From assembly GCF_041296385.1 (NCBI RefSeq), contig NW_027183505.1:310001-374000 (forward strand): DNA of 64,000 bases, given 5' to 3'. Both the position numbers and the translations under genes were made by a program. Numbering within the stretch: position 1 is the stretch's first letter; every line of letters starts with the position of its first letter. This DNA is from Aphelocoma coerulescens. Taxonomy: Eukaryota; Chordata; Aves; Passeriformes; Corvidae. Of the stretch, positions 50,397-63,483 are shown one piece after another. Below the pieces are notes generated by a model. The model was not told the DNA's origin, did not search any database, and was given only the letters and a program-made list of their open reading frames with translations.

Positions 50397-53350
50397 AACA
50401 CAATAGCTTGGCATAAGCATTGAGCAACAGCTGCTGAACACACCTGGCAACATCTGCTTGCATCAAAAGAGGGCTTCAAGCTGACAATGGCACCAGCAGC
50501 TTCCATCTGCAACAGAGACCCAGGAAAGGACAGGCTGTGCCGGTTTGGACAAATGTGGAGGAAAATATCCTCTGATAGAAGGCAGGTTACACCCAGCCCT
50601 CCCCCACCAGGTTTTTGGAAAAAAGAACTTTCCTGGGAAGAAAGTGAAAGAGATAAAAACTATTTTTTTAACAAACACACAGGAAAAGGATAACAATGCT
50701 AAATATTAAAAGCTCTCGCTGTGCAGAGAAAGCTGGGATAATTTGAGAGTCCTTCCGTGTTTCGGTGGGGTCTCCTGAAACATCCATAGACAGCGAGGCC
50801 CGTGCAAAGAAACAGGGAGCGATTCTTGAGAGAAGTTTCAGAGCTCTTTCTTCTCCAGCCACATGGGCGGGGCACTGCCAAAGAACTGAGCAATCACAGC
50901 ACAACCAGGGCCCTCCTCGCACAGGGCAACACAAAATAAGCAGTGCTGAACAGGATTAGGGCACATGTCAGCAGGGAGCAGGGAGACCCCGTGCCCAGGC
51001 CATGCCTCTACCCCACGGTCCCCTCTCCCATGACCTCATGGCAGGGGGGAGGAACCCCAACACTTCCGTAGGTGCAGTCTCTCTCCTCCTCCTTGCAGCT
51101 GGCTCATGGGCCCACATTCAGGGCCCCCACCTCGGGAGAAAATTCTCCCAATGTGCTCTGATGTTGAAAGAGTCAAGAAGAGAAGAAGGGAAAAAAACCC
51201 CCAAAGTCCCAGGAAAACAAAGTTCAACTCTCCATCTCCCCCCAGAGAAAAGGAGCTGAAAACTGGCTAAAAAGAAACAAAGTTGCTTCCCTCTGCTCTT
51301 GCTGCAAGCAGGATGCAGAGGAGTGTGTATGTGTGTCCTTGAACAAACGCTCTGAGAAGTTTGTCCGGTTTTTTCTCCTCTCCTCCCTCTCAGGCTCAGT
51401 TGAAAGGCACAGAAATGCACAAAGTTCACTTCTGGGCATAGAGCAGCAATAGGGGATACACATGATAAAGTCACCCCAAGACACAGGGACAGAGAATTCA
51501 GTGGAAAGACTCCGAGAATTCTGCTCCCAGAGATCATTCATTCCTGCTCACACTGACCCTTGTAGAAAGGGGACATCGTTCCAGGCAGCCTGTACTGAGC
51601 ATGTGGCTCCTGAGTGGGGTTTGTTGTTTAGGAAACCTGCTCCGGCTTTTCCATTCTTTCCTTCCAAACAGGAAAACTTCTCCTGGGGCTGTGTGCAGGC
51701 AGAGCCCTGAGGAGAGCAGGTGGCACATGGTGCGCTGGGCTGGGACAGCCAGCTGCAGAGCTCAAGGGAAGAAGCCCAAAGTGTCACAATGGCTCCTTGC
51801 CTTCACATGCAACACCTGGGTCACAATGGTCTCCTTGATTCCATGAGGCCCCACTGTGTCACAATGGCTCCTTGGTTCCATCAGGTTCCGCAGTGTCACC
51901 ATGGTCTCCTTTGATCCGCACTGTCATCATGGACAATTGGTTCCATGAGGCCCCGCAGTGTCACAATGGTCCCTTGCTTCCATAGGTTTGATGTTGTAAC
52001 AATGGACTCCTTGCTTCTATGAGCTAGCCTGCTTTTTGCAGAGGTGTCTTTGGTTCCAACAAGGCCCCGCTGTGTCTCAGTGCACCCTGGCTTCCATGCG
52101 GATCTGGAGTATCACAAAGGCTCCTTGGTTCCACCAGGTCCTGCTGTGTCACAATGGGTCCTGTGGTCCCTGAGGCCCTCCAAAACCATCGTGGAGGCTT
52201 GCTTCCATGAGGTTCCATTATGTGCCAGTGGTCATCTTGGTTCCAGGAGTTTCCTTAGTGTCACAATGCTCTCCATGCTTCCATTAGGCCCTGCTTTGCC
52301 ACAATGGTCCCCTTGTTTCCATGAGGCCCCGCTGTGTCACAATGGACCTATGGTTCCATGATGTTGCGTGGTGTCACCGTGCTCTTCTTGAATCCGCAGT
52401 GTAACCATGGACCATTGGTTCCATGCGGCCTGGCTGTGTCACAATGGGCTCCTTGATTCCATGATTCCCCACGGTGTCACAATGGAGCCTTGTTTCTAGG
52501 AGGTTCTGTACTGTCACAATTGTCTCCTTGATGCCATCAGCCCCTGCAGTGTCACAATGGCTCCTTGGTTCCATGAGGAACACAATAGCTTGGCATAAGC
52601 ATTGAGCAACAGCTGCTGAACACACCTGGCAACATCTGCTTGCATCAAAAGAGTGCTTCAAGCTGACAATGGCACCAGCAGCTTCCATCTGCAACAGAGA
52701 CCCAGGAAAGGACAGGCTGTGCCGGTTTGGACAAATGTGGAGGAAAATATCCTCTGATAGAAGGCAGGTTACACCCAGCCCTCCCCCACCAGGTTTTTGG
52801 AAAAAAGAACTTTCCTGGGAAGAAAGTGAAAGAGATAAAAACTATTTTTTTAACAAACACACAGGAAAAGGATAACAATGCTAAATATTAAAAGCTCTCG
52901 CTGTGCAGAGAAAGCTGGGATAATTTTAGAGTCCTTCTGTGTTTCGGTGGGGTCTCCTGAAACATCCATAGACAGCGAGGCCCGTGCAAAGAAACAGGGA
53001 GCGATTCTTGAGAGAAGTTTCAGAGCTCTTTCTTCTCCAGCCACATGGGCGGGGCACTGCCAAAGAACTGAGCAATCACAGCACAACCAGGGCCCTCCTC
53101 GCACAGGGCAACACAAAATAAGCAGTGCTGAACAGGATTAGGGCACATGTCAGCAGGGAGCAGGGAGACCCCCGTGCCCAGGCCATGCCTCTACCCCAGG
53201 GTCCCCTCTCCCATGACCTCATGGCAGGGGGGAGGAACCCCAACACTTCCGTAGGTGTAGTCTCTCTCCTCCTCCTTGCAGCTGGCTCATGGGCCCACAT
53301 TCAGGGCCCCCACCTCGGGAGAAAATTCTCCCAATGTGCTCTGATGTTGA
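49000..53350 (+). repeat. 2-monomer duplication, right copy (period 4,360 bp)
   Basis: Runs from the middle of U23 through U24 to the middle of U25. At its right end U25 continues as F while U23 turned to L, so identity with the left copy ends between about 53,319 and 53,381. The pattern is that of one unequal crossover between misaligned monomers. Confidence 0.88.
50397..52578 (+). repeat. Monomer U24, F form, 2,182 bp (copy of U22)
   Basis: Matches U22 at an offset of exactly 4,360 bp at all diagnostic sites compared. The subrepeat block is 51781-52578. The CTCF-like motif at 51713-51726 is intact. It is repeated again as U27, 6,541 bp downstream. Confidence 0.97.
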
Positions 53351-54760
53351 AAGAGTCAAGAAGAGAAGAAGGGAAAAAAACCCCCCGAAGTCCCAGGAAA
53401 ACAAAGTTCAACTCTCCATCTCCCCCCAGAGAAAAGGAGCTGAAAACTGGCAAAAAAGAAACCAAGTTGCTTCCTCTGCTCTTGCTGCAAGCAGGATGCA
53501 GAGGAGTGTGTATGTGTGTCCTCGAAAAAACGCTCTGAGAAGTTTGTCCGGTTTTTTTCCTCTCCCCCCTCTCAGGCTCAGTTGAAAGGCACAGAAACGC
53601 ACAAAGTTCACTTCTGGGCATAGAGCAGCAATAGGGGATACACATGATAAAGTCACCCCAAGACACAGGGACAGAGAATTCAGTGGAAAGACTCCGAGAA
53701 TTCTGCTCCCAGAGATCATTCATTCCTGCTCACACTGACCCTTGTAGAAAGGGGACCTCGTTCCAGGCAGCCTGTACTGAGCATGTGGCTCCTGAGTGGG
53801 GTTTGTTGTTTAGGAAACCTGCTCCGGCTTTTCCATTCTTTCCTTGCAAACAGGAAAACTTCTCCTGGGGCTGTGTGCAGGCAGAGCCCTGAGGAGAGCA
53901 GGTGGCACATGGTGCGCTGGGCTGGGACAGCCAGCTGCAGAGCTCAAGGGAAGAAGCCCAAAGTGTCACAATGGCTCCTTGCCTTCACATGCAACACCTG
54001 GGTCACAATGGTCTCCTTGATTCCATGAGGCCCCACTGTGTCAAAATGGCTCCTTGGTTCCATCAGGTTCCGCAGTGTCACCATGGTCTCCTTTGATCCG
54101 CACTGTCATCATGGACAATTGGTTCCATGAGGCCCCGCAGTGTCACAATGGTCCCTTGCTTCCATAGCTTTTACGTTGTAACAATGGACTCCTTGCTTCT
54201 ATGAGCTAGCCTGCTTTTTGCAGAGGTGTCTTTGGTTCCAACAAGGCCCCGCTGTGTCTCAGTGCACCCTGGTTTCCATGTGGATGTGGAGTATCACAAA
54301 GGCTCCTTGGTTCCACCAGGTCCTGCTGTGTCACAATGGGTCCTGTGGTCCCTGAGGCCCTCCAAAGTCATTGTGGAGGCTTGCTTCCATGAGGTTCCAT
54401 TATGTGCCAGTGGTCATCTTGGTTCCAGGAGTTTCCTTAGTGTCACAATGCTCTCCATGCTTCCATTAGGCCCTGCTTTGCCACAATGGTCCCCTTGTTT
54501 CCATGAGGCCCCGCTGTGTCACAATGGACCTATGGTTCCATGATGTTGCGTGGTGTCACCGTGCTCTTCTTGAATCCGCAGTTTAACCATGGACCATTGG
54601 TTCCATGCGGCCTGGCCGTGTCACAATGGGCTCCTTGATTCCATGATTCCCCACGGTGTCACAATGGAGCCTTGTTTCTAGGAGGTTCTGTACTGTCACA
54701 ATTGCCTCCTTGATGCCATCAGCCCCTGCAGTGTCACAATGGCTCCTTGGTTCCATGAGG
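52579..54760 (+). repeat. Monomer U25, F form, 2,182 bp
   Basis: F throughout (GAGTGCTTC, T7, GAAACGCAC, GACCTCG) with CCTTGCAAAC. The block 53963-54760 resembles that of U12/U19 (TCAAAATGG, AGCTTTTACG, TGGATGTGG, GCAGTTTAACC). Its front third is the 4,360-bp partner of the front of U23. The CTCF-like motif at 53895-53908 is intact. Confidence 0.97.
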
Positions 54761-56937
54761 AACACAATAGCTTGGCATAAGCATTGAGCAACAGCTGCTG
54801 AACACACCTGGCAACATCTGCTTGCATCAAAAGAGGGCTTCAAGCTGACAATGGCACCAGCAGCTTCCATCTGCAACAGAGACCCAGGAAAGGACAGGCT
54901 GCGCCGGTTTGAACAAATGTGGAGGAAAATATCCTCTGATAGAAGGCAGGTTACACCCAGCCCTCCCCCACCAGGTTTTTGGAAAAAAGAACTTTCCTGG
55001 GAAGAAAGTGAAAGAGATAAAAACTATTTTTTTAACAAACACACAGGAAAAGGATAACAATGCTAAATATTAAAAGCTCTCGCTGTGCAGAGAAAGCTGG
55101 GATAATTTTAGAGTCCTTCTGTGTTTCGGTGGGGTCTCCTGAAACATCCATAGACAGCGAGGCCCGTGCAAAGAAACAGGGAGCAATTCTTGAGAGAAGT
55201 TTCAGAGCTCTTTCTTCTCCAGCCACATGGGCGGGGCACTGCCAAAGAACTGAGCAATCACAGCACAACCAGGGCCCTCCTCGCACAGGGCAACACAAAA
55301 TAAGCAGTGCTGAACAGGATTAGGGCACATGTCAGCAGGGAGCAGGGAGACCCCCGTGCCCAGGCCATGCCTCTACCCCAGGGTCCCCTCTCCCATGACC
55401 TCATGGCAGGGGGGAGGAACCCCAACACTTCCGTAGGTGTAGTCTCTCTCCTCCTCCTTGCAGCTGGCTCATGGGCCCACATTCAGGGCCCCCACCTCGG
55501 GAGAAAATTCTCCCAATGTGCTCTGATGTTGAAGGAGTCAAGAAGAGAAGAAGGGAAAAAAAACCCCCGAAGTCCCAGGAAAACAAAGTTCAACTCTCCA
55601 TCTCCCCCCAGAGAAAAGGAGCTGAAAACTGGCAAAAAAGAAACCAAGTTGCTTCCTCTGCTCTTGCTGCAAGCAGGATGCAGAGGAGTGTGTATGTGTG
55701 TCCTCGAAAAAACGCTCTGAGAATTTTGTCCGGTTTTTTTCCTCTCCCCCCTCTCAGGCTCAGTTGAAAGGCACAGAAACGCACAAAGTTCACTTCTGGG
55801 CATAGAGCAGCAATAGGGGATACACATGATAAAGTCACCCCAAGACACAGGGACAGAGAATTCAGTGGAAAGACTCCGAGAATTCTGCTCCCAGAGATCA
55901 TTCATTCCTGCTCACACTGACCCTTGTAGCAAGGGGACATCGTTCCAGGCAGCCTGTACTGAGCATGTGGCTCCTGAGTGGGGTTTGTTGTTTAGGAAAC
56001 CTGCTCCGGCTTTTCCATTCTTTCCTTCCAAACAGGAAAACTTCTCCTGGGGCTGTGTGCAGGCAGAGCCCTGAGGAGAGCAGGTGGCACATGGTGCGCT
56101 GGGCTGGGACAGCCAGCTGCAGAGCTCAAGGGAAGAAGCCCAAAGTGTCACAATGGCTCCTTGCCTTCACATGCAACACCTGGGTCACAATGGTCTCCTT
56201 GATTCCATGAGGCCCCACTGTGTCACAATGGCTCCTTGGTTCCATCAGGTTCCGCAGTGTCACCATGGTCTCCTTTGATCCGCACTGTCATCATGGACAA
56301 TTGGTTCCATGAGGCCCCGCAGTGTCACAATGGTCCCTTGCTTCCATAGGTTTGATGTTGTAACAATGGACTCCTTGCTTCTATGAGCTAGCCTGCTTTT
56401 TGCAGAGGTGTCTTTGGTTCCAACAAGGCCCCGCTGTGTCTCAGTGCACCCTGGCTTCCATGCGGATCTGGAGTATCACAAAGGCTCCTTGGTTCCACCA
56501 GGTCCTGCTGTGTCACAATGGGTCCTGTGGTCCCTGAGGCCCTCCAAAACCATCGTGGAGGCTTGCTTCCATGAGGTTCCATTATGTGCCAGTGGTCATC
56601 TTGGTTCCAGGAGTTTCCTTAGTGTCACAATGCTCTCCATGCTTCCATTAGGCCCTGCTTTGCCACAATGGTCCCCTTGTTTCCATGAGGCCCCACTGTG
56701 TCACAATGGACCTATGGTTCCATGATGTTGCGTGGTGTCACCGTGCTCTTCTTGAATCCGCAGTGTAACCATGGACCATTGGTTCCATGCAGCCGTGTCA
56801 CAATGGGCTCCTTGATTCCATGATTCCCCACGGTGTCACAATGGAGCCTTGTTTCTAGGAGGTTCTGTACTGTCACAATTGCCTCCTTGATGCCATCAGC
56901 CCCTGCAGTGTCACAATGGCTCCTTGGTTCCATGAGG
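54761..56937 (+). repeat. Monomer U26, F form with an L-like first 150 bp, 2,177 bp
   Basis: Starts with L-type markers (GAGGGCTTC, GCGCCGGTTTGAAC) then switches to F between about 54,911 and 54,963 (CCCTCCCCCACC, GGTTTTTGG). Private variants shared only with U29 are GAGCAATTC, GAAGGAGTC, GAGAATTTTG and a shifted A/C run. TGTAGCAAGG also occurs here. The block 56145-56937 ends with CCCCACTGTG and the 5-bp deletion but lacks the 2-bp deletion. The CTCF-like motif at 56077-56090 is intact. Confidence 0.96.
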
Positions 56938-59119
56938 AACACAATAGCTTGGCATAAGCATTGAGCAACAGCTGCTGAACACACCTGGCAACATCTGCTT
57001 GCATCAAAAGAGGGCTTCAAGCTGACAATGGCACCAGCAGCTTCCATCTGCAACAGAGACCCAGGAAAGGACAGGCTGTGCCGGTTTGGACAAATGTGGA
57101 GGAAAATATCCTCTGATAGAAGGCAGGTTACACCCAGCCCTCCCCCACCAGGTTTTTGGAAAAAAGAACTTTCCTGGGAAGAAAGTGAAAGAGATAAAAA
57201 CTATTTTTTTAACAAACACACAGGAAAAGGATAACAATGCTAAATATTAAAAGCTCTCGCTGTGCAGAGAAAGCTGGGATAATTTGAGAGTCCTTCCGTG
57301 TTTCGGTGGGGTCTCCTGAAACATCCATAGACAGCGAGGCCCGTGCAAAGAAACAGGGAGCGATTCTTGAGAGAAGTTTCAGAGCTCTTTCTTCTCCAGC
57401 CACATGGGCGGGGCACTGCCAAAGAACTGAGCAATCACAGCACAACCAGGGCCCTCCTCGCACAGGGCAACACAAAATAAGCAGTGCTGAACAGGATTAG
57501 GGCACATGTCAGCAGGGAGCAGGGAGACCCCGTGCCCAGGCCATGCCTCTACCCCACGGTCCCCTCTCCCATGACCTCATGGCAGGGGGGAGGAACCCCA
57601 ACACTTCCGTAGGTGCAGTCTCTCTCCTCCTCCTTGCAGCTGGCTCATGGGCCCACATTCAGGGCCCCCACCTCGGGAGAAAATTCTCCCAATGTGCTCT
57701 GATGTTGAAAGAGTCAAGAAGAGAAGAAGGGAAAAAAACCCCCAAAGTCCCAGGAAAACAAAGTTCAACTCTCCATCTCCCCCCAGAGAAAAGGAGCTGA
57801 AAACTGGCTAAAAAGAAACAAAGTTGCTTCCCTCTGCTCTTGCTGCAAGCAGGATGCAGAGGAGTGTGTATGTGTGTCCTTGAACAAACGCTCTGAGAAG
57901 TTTGTCCGGTTTTTTCTCCTCTCCTCCCTCTCAGGCTCAGTTGAAAGGCACAGAAATGCACAAAGTTCACTTCTGGGCATAGAGCAGCAATAGGGGATAC
58001 ACATGATAAAGTCACCCCAAGACACAGGGACAGAGAATTCAGTGGAAAGACTCCGAGAATTCTGCTCCCAGAGATCATTCATTCCTGCTCACACTGACCC
58101 TTGTAGAAAGGGGACATCGTTCCAGGCAGCCTGTACTGAGCATGTGGCTCCTGAGTGGGGTTTGTTGTTTAGGAAACCTGCTCCGGCTTTTCCATTCTTT
58201 CCTTCCAAACAGGAAAACTTCTCCTGGGGCTGTGTGCAGGCAGAGCCCTGAGGAGAGCAGGTGGCACATGGTGCGCTGGGCTGGGACAGCCAGCTGCAGA
58301 GCTCAAGGGAAGAAGCCCAAAGTGTCACAATGGCTCCTTGCCTTCACATGCAACACCTGGGTCACAATGGTCTCCTTGATTCCATGAGGCCCCACTGTGT
58401 CACAATGGCTCCTTGGTTCCATCAGGTTCCGCAGTGTCACCATGGTCTCCTTTGATCCGCACTGTCATCATGGACAATTGGTTCCATGAGGCCCCGCAGT
58501 GTCACAATGGTCCCTTGCTTCCATAGGTTTGATGTTGTAACAATGGACTCCTTGCTTCTATGAGCTAGCCTGCTTTTTGCAGAGGTGTCTTTGGTTCCAA
58601 CAAGGCCCCGCTGTGTCTCAGTGCACCCTGGCTTCCATGCGGATCTGGAGTATCACAAAGGCTCCTTGGTTCCACCAGGTCCTGCTGTGTCACAATGGGT
58701 CCTGTGGTCCCTGAGGCCCTCCAAAACCATCGTGGAGGCTTGCTTCCATGAGGTTCCATTATGTGCCAGTGGTCATCTTGGTTCCAGGAGTTTCCTTAGT
58801 GTCACAATGCTCTCCATGCTTCCATTAGGCCCTGCTTTGCCACAATGGTCCCCTTGTTTCCATGAGGCCCCGCTGTGTCACAATGGACCTATGGTTCCAT
58901 GATGTTGCGTGGTGTCACCGTGCTCTTCTTGAATCCGCAGTGTAACCATGGACCATTGGTTCCATGCGGCCTGGCTGTGTCACAATGGGCTCCTTGATTC
59001 CATGATTCCCCACGGTGTCACAATGGAGCCTTGTTTCTAGGAGGTTCTGTACTGTGACAATTGTCTCCTTGATGCCATCAGCCCCTGCAGTGTCACAATG
59101 GCTCCTTGGTTCCATGAGG
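56938..59119 (+). repeat. Monomer U27, F form, 2,182 bp (copy of U24)
   Basis: Matches U24 at an offset of 6,541 bp. One visible difference is TGTGACAATTG near 59,052, where U24 has TGTCACAATTG. The block is 58322-59119. The CTCF-like motif at 58254-58267 is intact. Confidence 0.97.
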
Positions 59120-61301
59120 AACACAATAGCTTGGCATAAGCATTGAGCAACAGCTGCTGAACACACCTGGCAACATCTGCTTGCATCAAAAGAGTGCTTC
59201 AAGCTGACAATGGCACCAGCAGCTTCCATCTGCAACAGAGACCCAGGAAAGGACAGGCTGTGCCGGTTTGGACAAATGTGGAGGAAAATATCCTCTGATA
59301 GAAGGCAGGTTACACCCAGCCCTCCCCCACCAGGTTTTTGGAAAAAAGAACTTTCCTGGGAAGAAAGTGAAAGAGATAAAAACTATTTTTTTAACAAACA
59401 CACAGGAAAAGGATAACAATGCTAAATATTAAAAGCTCTCGCTGTGCAGAGAAAGCTGGGATAATTTTAGAGTCCTTCTGTGTTTCGGTGGGGTCTCCTG
59501 AAACATCCATAGACAGCGAGGCCCGTGCAAAGAAACAGGGAGCGATTCTTGAGAGAAGTTTCAGAGCTCTTTCTTCTCCAGCCACATGGGCGGGGCACTG
59601 CCAAAGAACTGAGCAATCACAGCACAACCAGGGCCCTCCTCGCACAGGGCAACACAAAATAAGCAGTGCTGAACAGGATTAGGGCACATGTCAGCAGGGA
59701 GCAGGGAGACCCCCGTGCCCAGGCCATGCCTCTACCCCAGGGTCCCCTCTCCCATGACCTCATGGCAGGGGGGAGGAACCCCAACACTTCCGTAGGTGTA
59801 GTCTCTCTCCTCCTCCTTGCAGCTGGCTCATGGGCCCACATTCAGGGCCCCCACCTCGGGAGAAAATTCTCCCAATGTGCTCTGATGTTGAAAGAGTCAA
59901 GAAGAGAAGAAGGGAAAAAAACCCCCCGAAGTCCCAGGAAAACAAAGTTCAACTCTCCATCTCCCCCCAGAGAAAAGGAGCTGAAAACTGGCAAAAAAGA
60001 AACCAAGTTGCTTCCTCTGCTCTTGCTGCAAGCAGGATGCAGAGGAGTGTGTATGTGTGTCCTCGAAAAAACGCTCTGAGAAGTTTGTCCGGTTTTTTTC
60101 CTCTCCCCCCTCTCAGGCTCAGTTGAAAGGCACAGAAACGCACAAAGTTCACTTCTGGGCATAGAGCAGCAATAGGGGATACACATGATAAAGTCACCCC
60201 AAGACACAGGGACAGAGAATTCAGTGGAAAGACTCCGAGAATTCTGCTCCCAGAGATCATTCATTCCTGCTCACACTGACCCTTGTAGAAAGGGGACCTC
60301 GTTCCAGGCAGCCTGTACTGAGCATGTGGCTCCTGAGTGGGGTTTGTTGTTTAGGAAACCTGCTCCGGCTTTTCCATTCTTTCCTTGCAAACAGGAAAAC
60401 TTCTCCTGGGGCTGTGTGCAGGCAGAGCCCTGAGGAGAGCAGGTGGCACATGGTGCGCTGGGCTGGGACAGCCAGCTGCAGAGCTCAAGGGAAGAAGCCC
60501 AAAGTGTCACAATGGCTCCTTGCCTTCACATGCAACACCTGGGTCACAATGGTCTCCTTGATTCCATGAGGCCCCACTGTGTCAAAATGGCTCCTTGGTT
60601 CCATCAGGTTCCGCAGTGTCACCATGGTCTCCTTTGATCCGCACTGTCATCATGGACAATTGGTTCCATGAGGCCCCGCAGTGTCACAATGGTCCCTTGC
60701 TTCCATAGCTTTTACGTTGTAACAATGGACTCCTTGCTTCTATGAGCTAGCCTGCTTTTTGCAGAGGTGTCTTTGGTTCCAACAAGGCCCCGCTGTGTCT
60801 CAGTGCACCCTGGTTTCCATGTGGATGTGGAGTATCACAAAGGCTCCTTGGTTCCACCAGGTCCTGCTGTGTCACAATGGGTCCTGTGGTCCCTGAGGCC
60901 CTCCAAAGTCATTGTGGAGGCTTGCTTCCATGAGGTTCCATTATGTGCCAGTGGTCATCTTGGTTCCAGGAGTTTCCTTAGTGTCACAATGCTCTCCATG
61001 CTTCCATTAGGCCCTGCTTTGCCACAATGGTCCCCTTGTTTCCATGAGGCCCCGCTGTGTCACAATGGACCTATGGTTCCATGATGTTGCGTGGTGTCAC
61101 CGTGCTCTTCTTGAATCCGCAGTTTAACCATGGACCATTGGTTCCATGCGGCCTGGCCGTCTCACAATGGGCTCCTTGATTCCATGATTCCCCACGGTGT
61201 CACAATGGAGCCTTGTTTCTAGGAGGTTCTGTACTGTCACAATTGCCTCCTTGATGCCATCAGCCCCTGCAGTGTCACAATGGCTCCTTGGTTCCATGAG
61301 G
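59120..61301 (+). repeat. Monomer U28, F form, 2,182 bp (copy of U25)
   Basis: Matches U25 at an offset of 6,541 bp, including CCTTGCAAAC and TCAAAATGG. The block is 60504-61301; near 61,157 it has GGCCGTCTCAC where U25 has GGCCGTGTCAC. The CTCF-like motif at 60436-60449 is intact. Confidence 0.97.
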
Positions 61302-63483
61302 AACACAATAGCTTGGCATAAGCATTGAGCAACAGCTGCTGAACACACCTGGCAACATCTGCTTGCATCAAAAGAGGGCTTCAAGCTGACAATGGCACCA
61401 GCAGCTTCCATCTGCAACAGAGACCCAGGAAAGGACAGGCTGCGCCGGTTTGAACAAATGTGGAGGAAAATATCCTCTGATAGAAGGCAGGTTACACCCA
61501 GCCCTCCCCCACCAGGTTTTTGGAAAAAAGAACTTTCCTGGGAAGAAAGTGAAAGAGATAAAAACTATTTTTTTAACAAACACACAGGAAAAGGATAACA
61601 ATGCTAAATATTAAAAGCTCTCGCTGTGCAGAGAAAGCTGGGATAATTTTAGAGTCCTTCTGTGTTTCGGTGGGGTCTCCTGAAACATCCATAGACAGCG
61701 AGGCCCGTGCAAAGAAACAGGGAGCAATTCTTGAGAGAAGTTTCAGAGCTCTTTCTTCTCCAGCCACATGGGCGGGGCACTGCCAAAGAACTGAGCAATC
61801 ACAGCACAACCAGGGCCCTCCTCGCACAGGGCAACACAAAATAAGCAGTGCTGAACAGGATTAGGGCACATGTGAGCAGGGAGCAGGGAGACCCCCGTGC
61901 CCAGGCCATGCCTCTACCCCAGGGTCCCCTCTCCCATGACCTCATGGCAGGGGGGAGGAACCCCAACACTTCCGTAGGTGTAGTCTCTCTCCTCCTCCTT
62001 GCAGCTGGCTCATGGGCCCACATTCAGGGCCCCCACCTCGGGAGAAAATTCTCCCAATGTGCTCTGATGTTGAAGGAGTCAAGAAGAGAAGAAGGGAAAA
62101 AAAACCCCCGAAGTCCCAGGAAAACAAAGTTCAACTCTCCATCTCCCCCCAGAGAAAAGGAGCTGAAAACTGGCAAAAAAGAAACCAAGTTGCTTCCTCT
62201 GCTCTTGCTGCAAGCAGGATGCAGAGGAGTGTGTATGTGTGTCCTCGAAAAAACGCTCTGAGAATTTTGTCCGGTTTTTTTCCTCTCCCCCCTCTCAGGC
62301 TCAGTTGAAAGGCACAGAAACGCACAAAGTTCACTTCTGGGCATAGAGCAGCAATAGGGGATACACATGATAAAGTCACCCCAAGACACAGGGACAGAGA
62401 ATTCAGTGGAAAGACTCCGAGAATTCTGCTCCCAGAGATCATTCATTCCTGCTCACACTGACCCTTGTAGCAAGGGGACATCGTTCCAGGCAGCCTGTAC
62501 TGAGCATGTGGCTCCTGAGTGGGGTTTGTTGTTTAGGAAACCTGCTCCGGCTTTTCCATTCTTTCCTTGCAAACAGGAAAACTTCTCCTGGGGCTGTGTG
62601 CAGGCAGAGCCCTGAGGAGAGCAGGTGGCACATGGTGCGCTGGGCTGGGACAGCCAGCTGCAGAGCTCAAGGGAAGAAGCCCAAAGTGTCACAATGGCTC
62701 CTTGCCTTCACATGCAACACCTGGGTCACAATGGTCTCCTTGATTCCATGAGGCCCCACTGTGTCACAATGGCTCCTTGGTTCCATCAGGTTCCGCAGTG
62801 TCACCATGGTCTCCTTTGATCCGCACTGTCATCATGGACAATTGGTTCCATGAGGCCCCGCAGTGTCACAATGGTCCCTTGCTTCCATAGGTTTGATGTT
62901 GTAACAATGGACTCCTTGCTTCTATGAGCTAGCCTGCTTTTTGCAGAGGTGTCTTTGGTTCCAACAAGGCCCCGCTGTGTCTCAGTGCACCCTGGCTTCC
63001 ATGCGGATCTGGAGTATCACAAAGGCTCCTTGGTTCCACCAGGTCCTGCTGTGTCACAATGGGTCCTGTGGTCCCTGAGGCCCTCCAAAACCATCGTGGA
63101 GGCTTGCTTCCATGAGGTTCCATTATGTGCCAGTGGTCATCTTGGTTCCAGGAGTTTCCTTAGTGTCACAATGCTCTCCATGCTTCCATTAGGCCCTGCT
63201 TTGCCACAATGGTCCCCTTGTTTCCATGAGGCCCCACTGTGTCACAATGGACCTATGGTTCCATGATGTTGCGTGGTGTCACCGTGCTCTTCTTGAATCC
63301 GCAGTGTAACCATGGACCATTGGTTCCATGCGGCCTGGCTGTGTCACAATGGGCTCCTTGATTCCATGATTCCCCACGGTGTCACAATGGAGCCTTGTTT
63401 CTAGGAGGTTCTGTACTGTCACAATTGTCTCCTTGATGCCATCAGCCCCTGCAGTGTCACAATGGCTCCTTGGTTCCATGAGG
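61302..63483 (+). repeat. Monomer U29, F form with an L-like head, 2,182 bp (copy of U26)
   Basis: Shares the U26 private variants (GAGCAATTC, GAAGGAGTC, GAGAATTTTG) and the same L-to-F switch. Differences are GTGAGCAGG near 61,871, CCTTGCAAAC near 62,566, and the absence of the 5-bp deletion at the end of the block (62686-63483). The last places the right boundary of the 6,541-bp duplication there. The CTCF-like motif at 62618-62631 is intact. Confidence 0.97.

Larger units (their letters stand above)
50220..56760 (+). repeat. 3-monomer duplication, left copy (period 6,541 bp)
   Basis: Covers U24, U25 and U26. All diagnostic variants recur 6,541 bp downstream, including the variants private to U26/U29. 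The left limit lies in the end of the U23 subrepeat block and the right limit in the end of the U26 block, where U26 acquires the 5-bp deletion typical of the U24 head. Confidence 0.88.
56761..63300 (+). repeat. 3-monomer duplication, right copy (period 6,541 bp)
   Basis: Covers U27, U28 and U29. I noticed only scattered single-base differences from the left copy (near 59,052, 61,157, 61,871 and 62,566). The copy ends before 63,331, where U29 shows GCGGCCTGGCTG instead of the GCAGCCG found at the end of U26. Confidence 0.88.
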
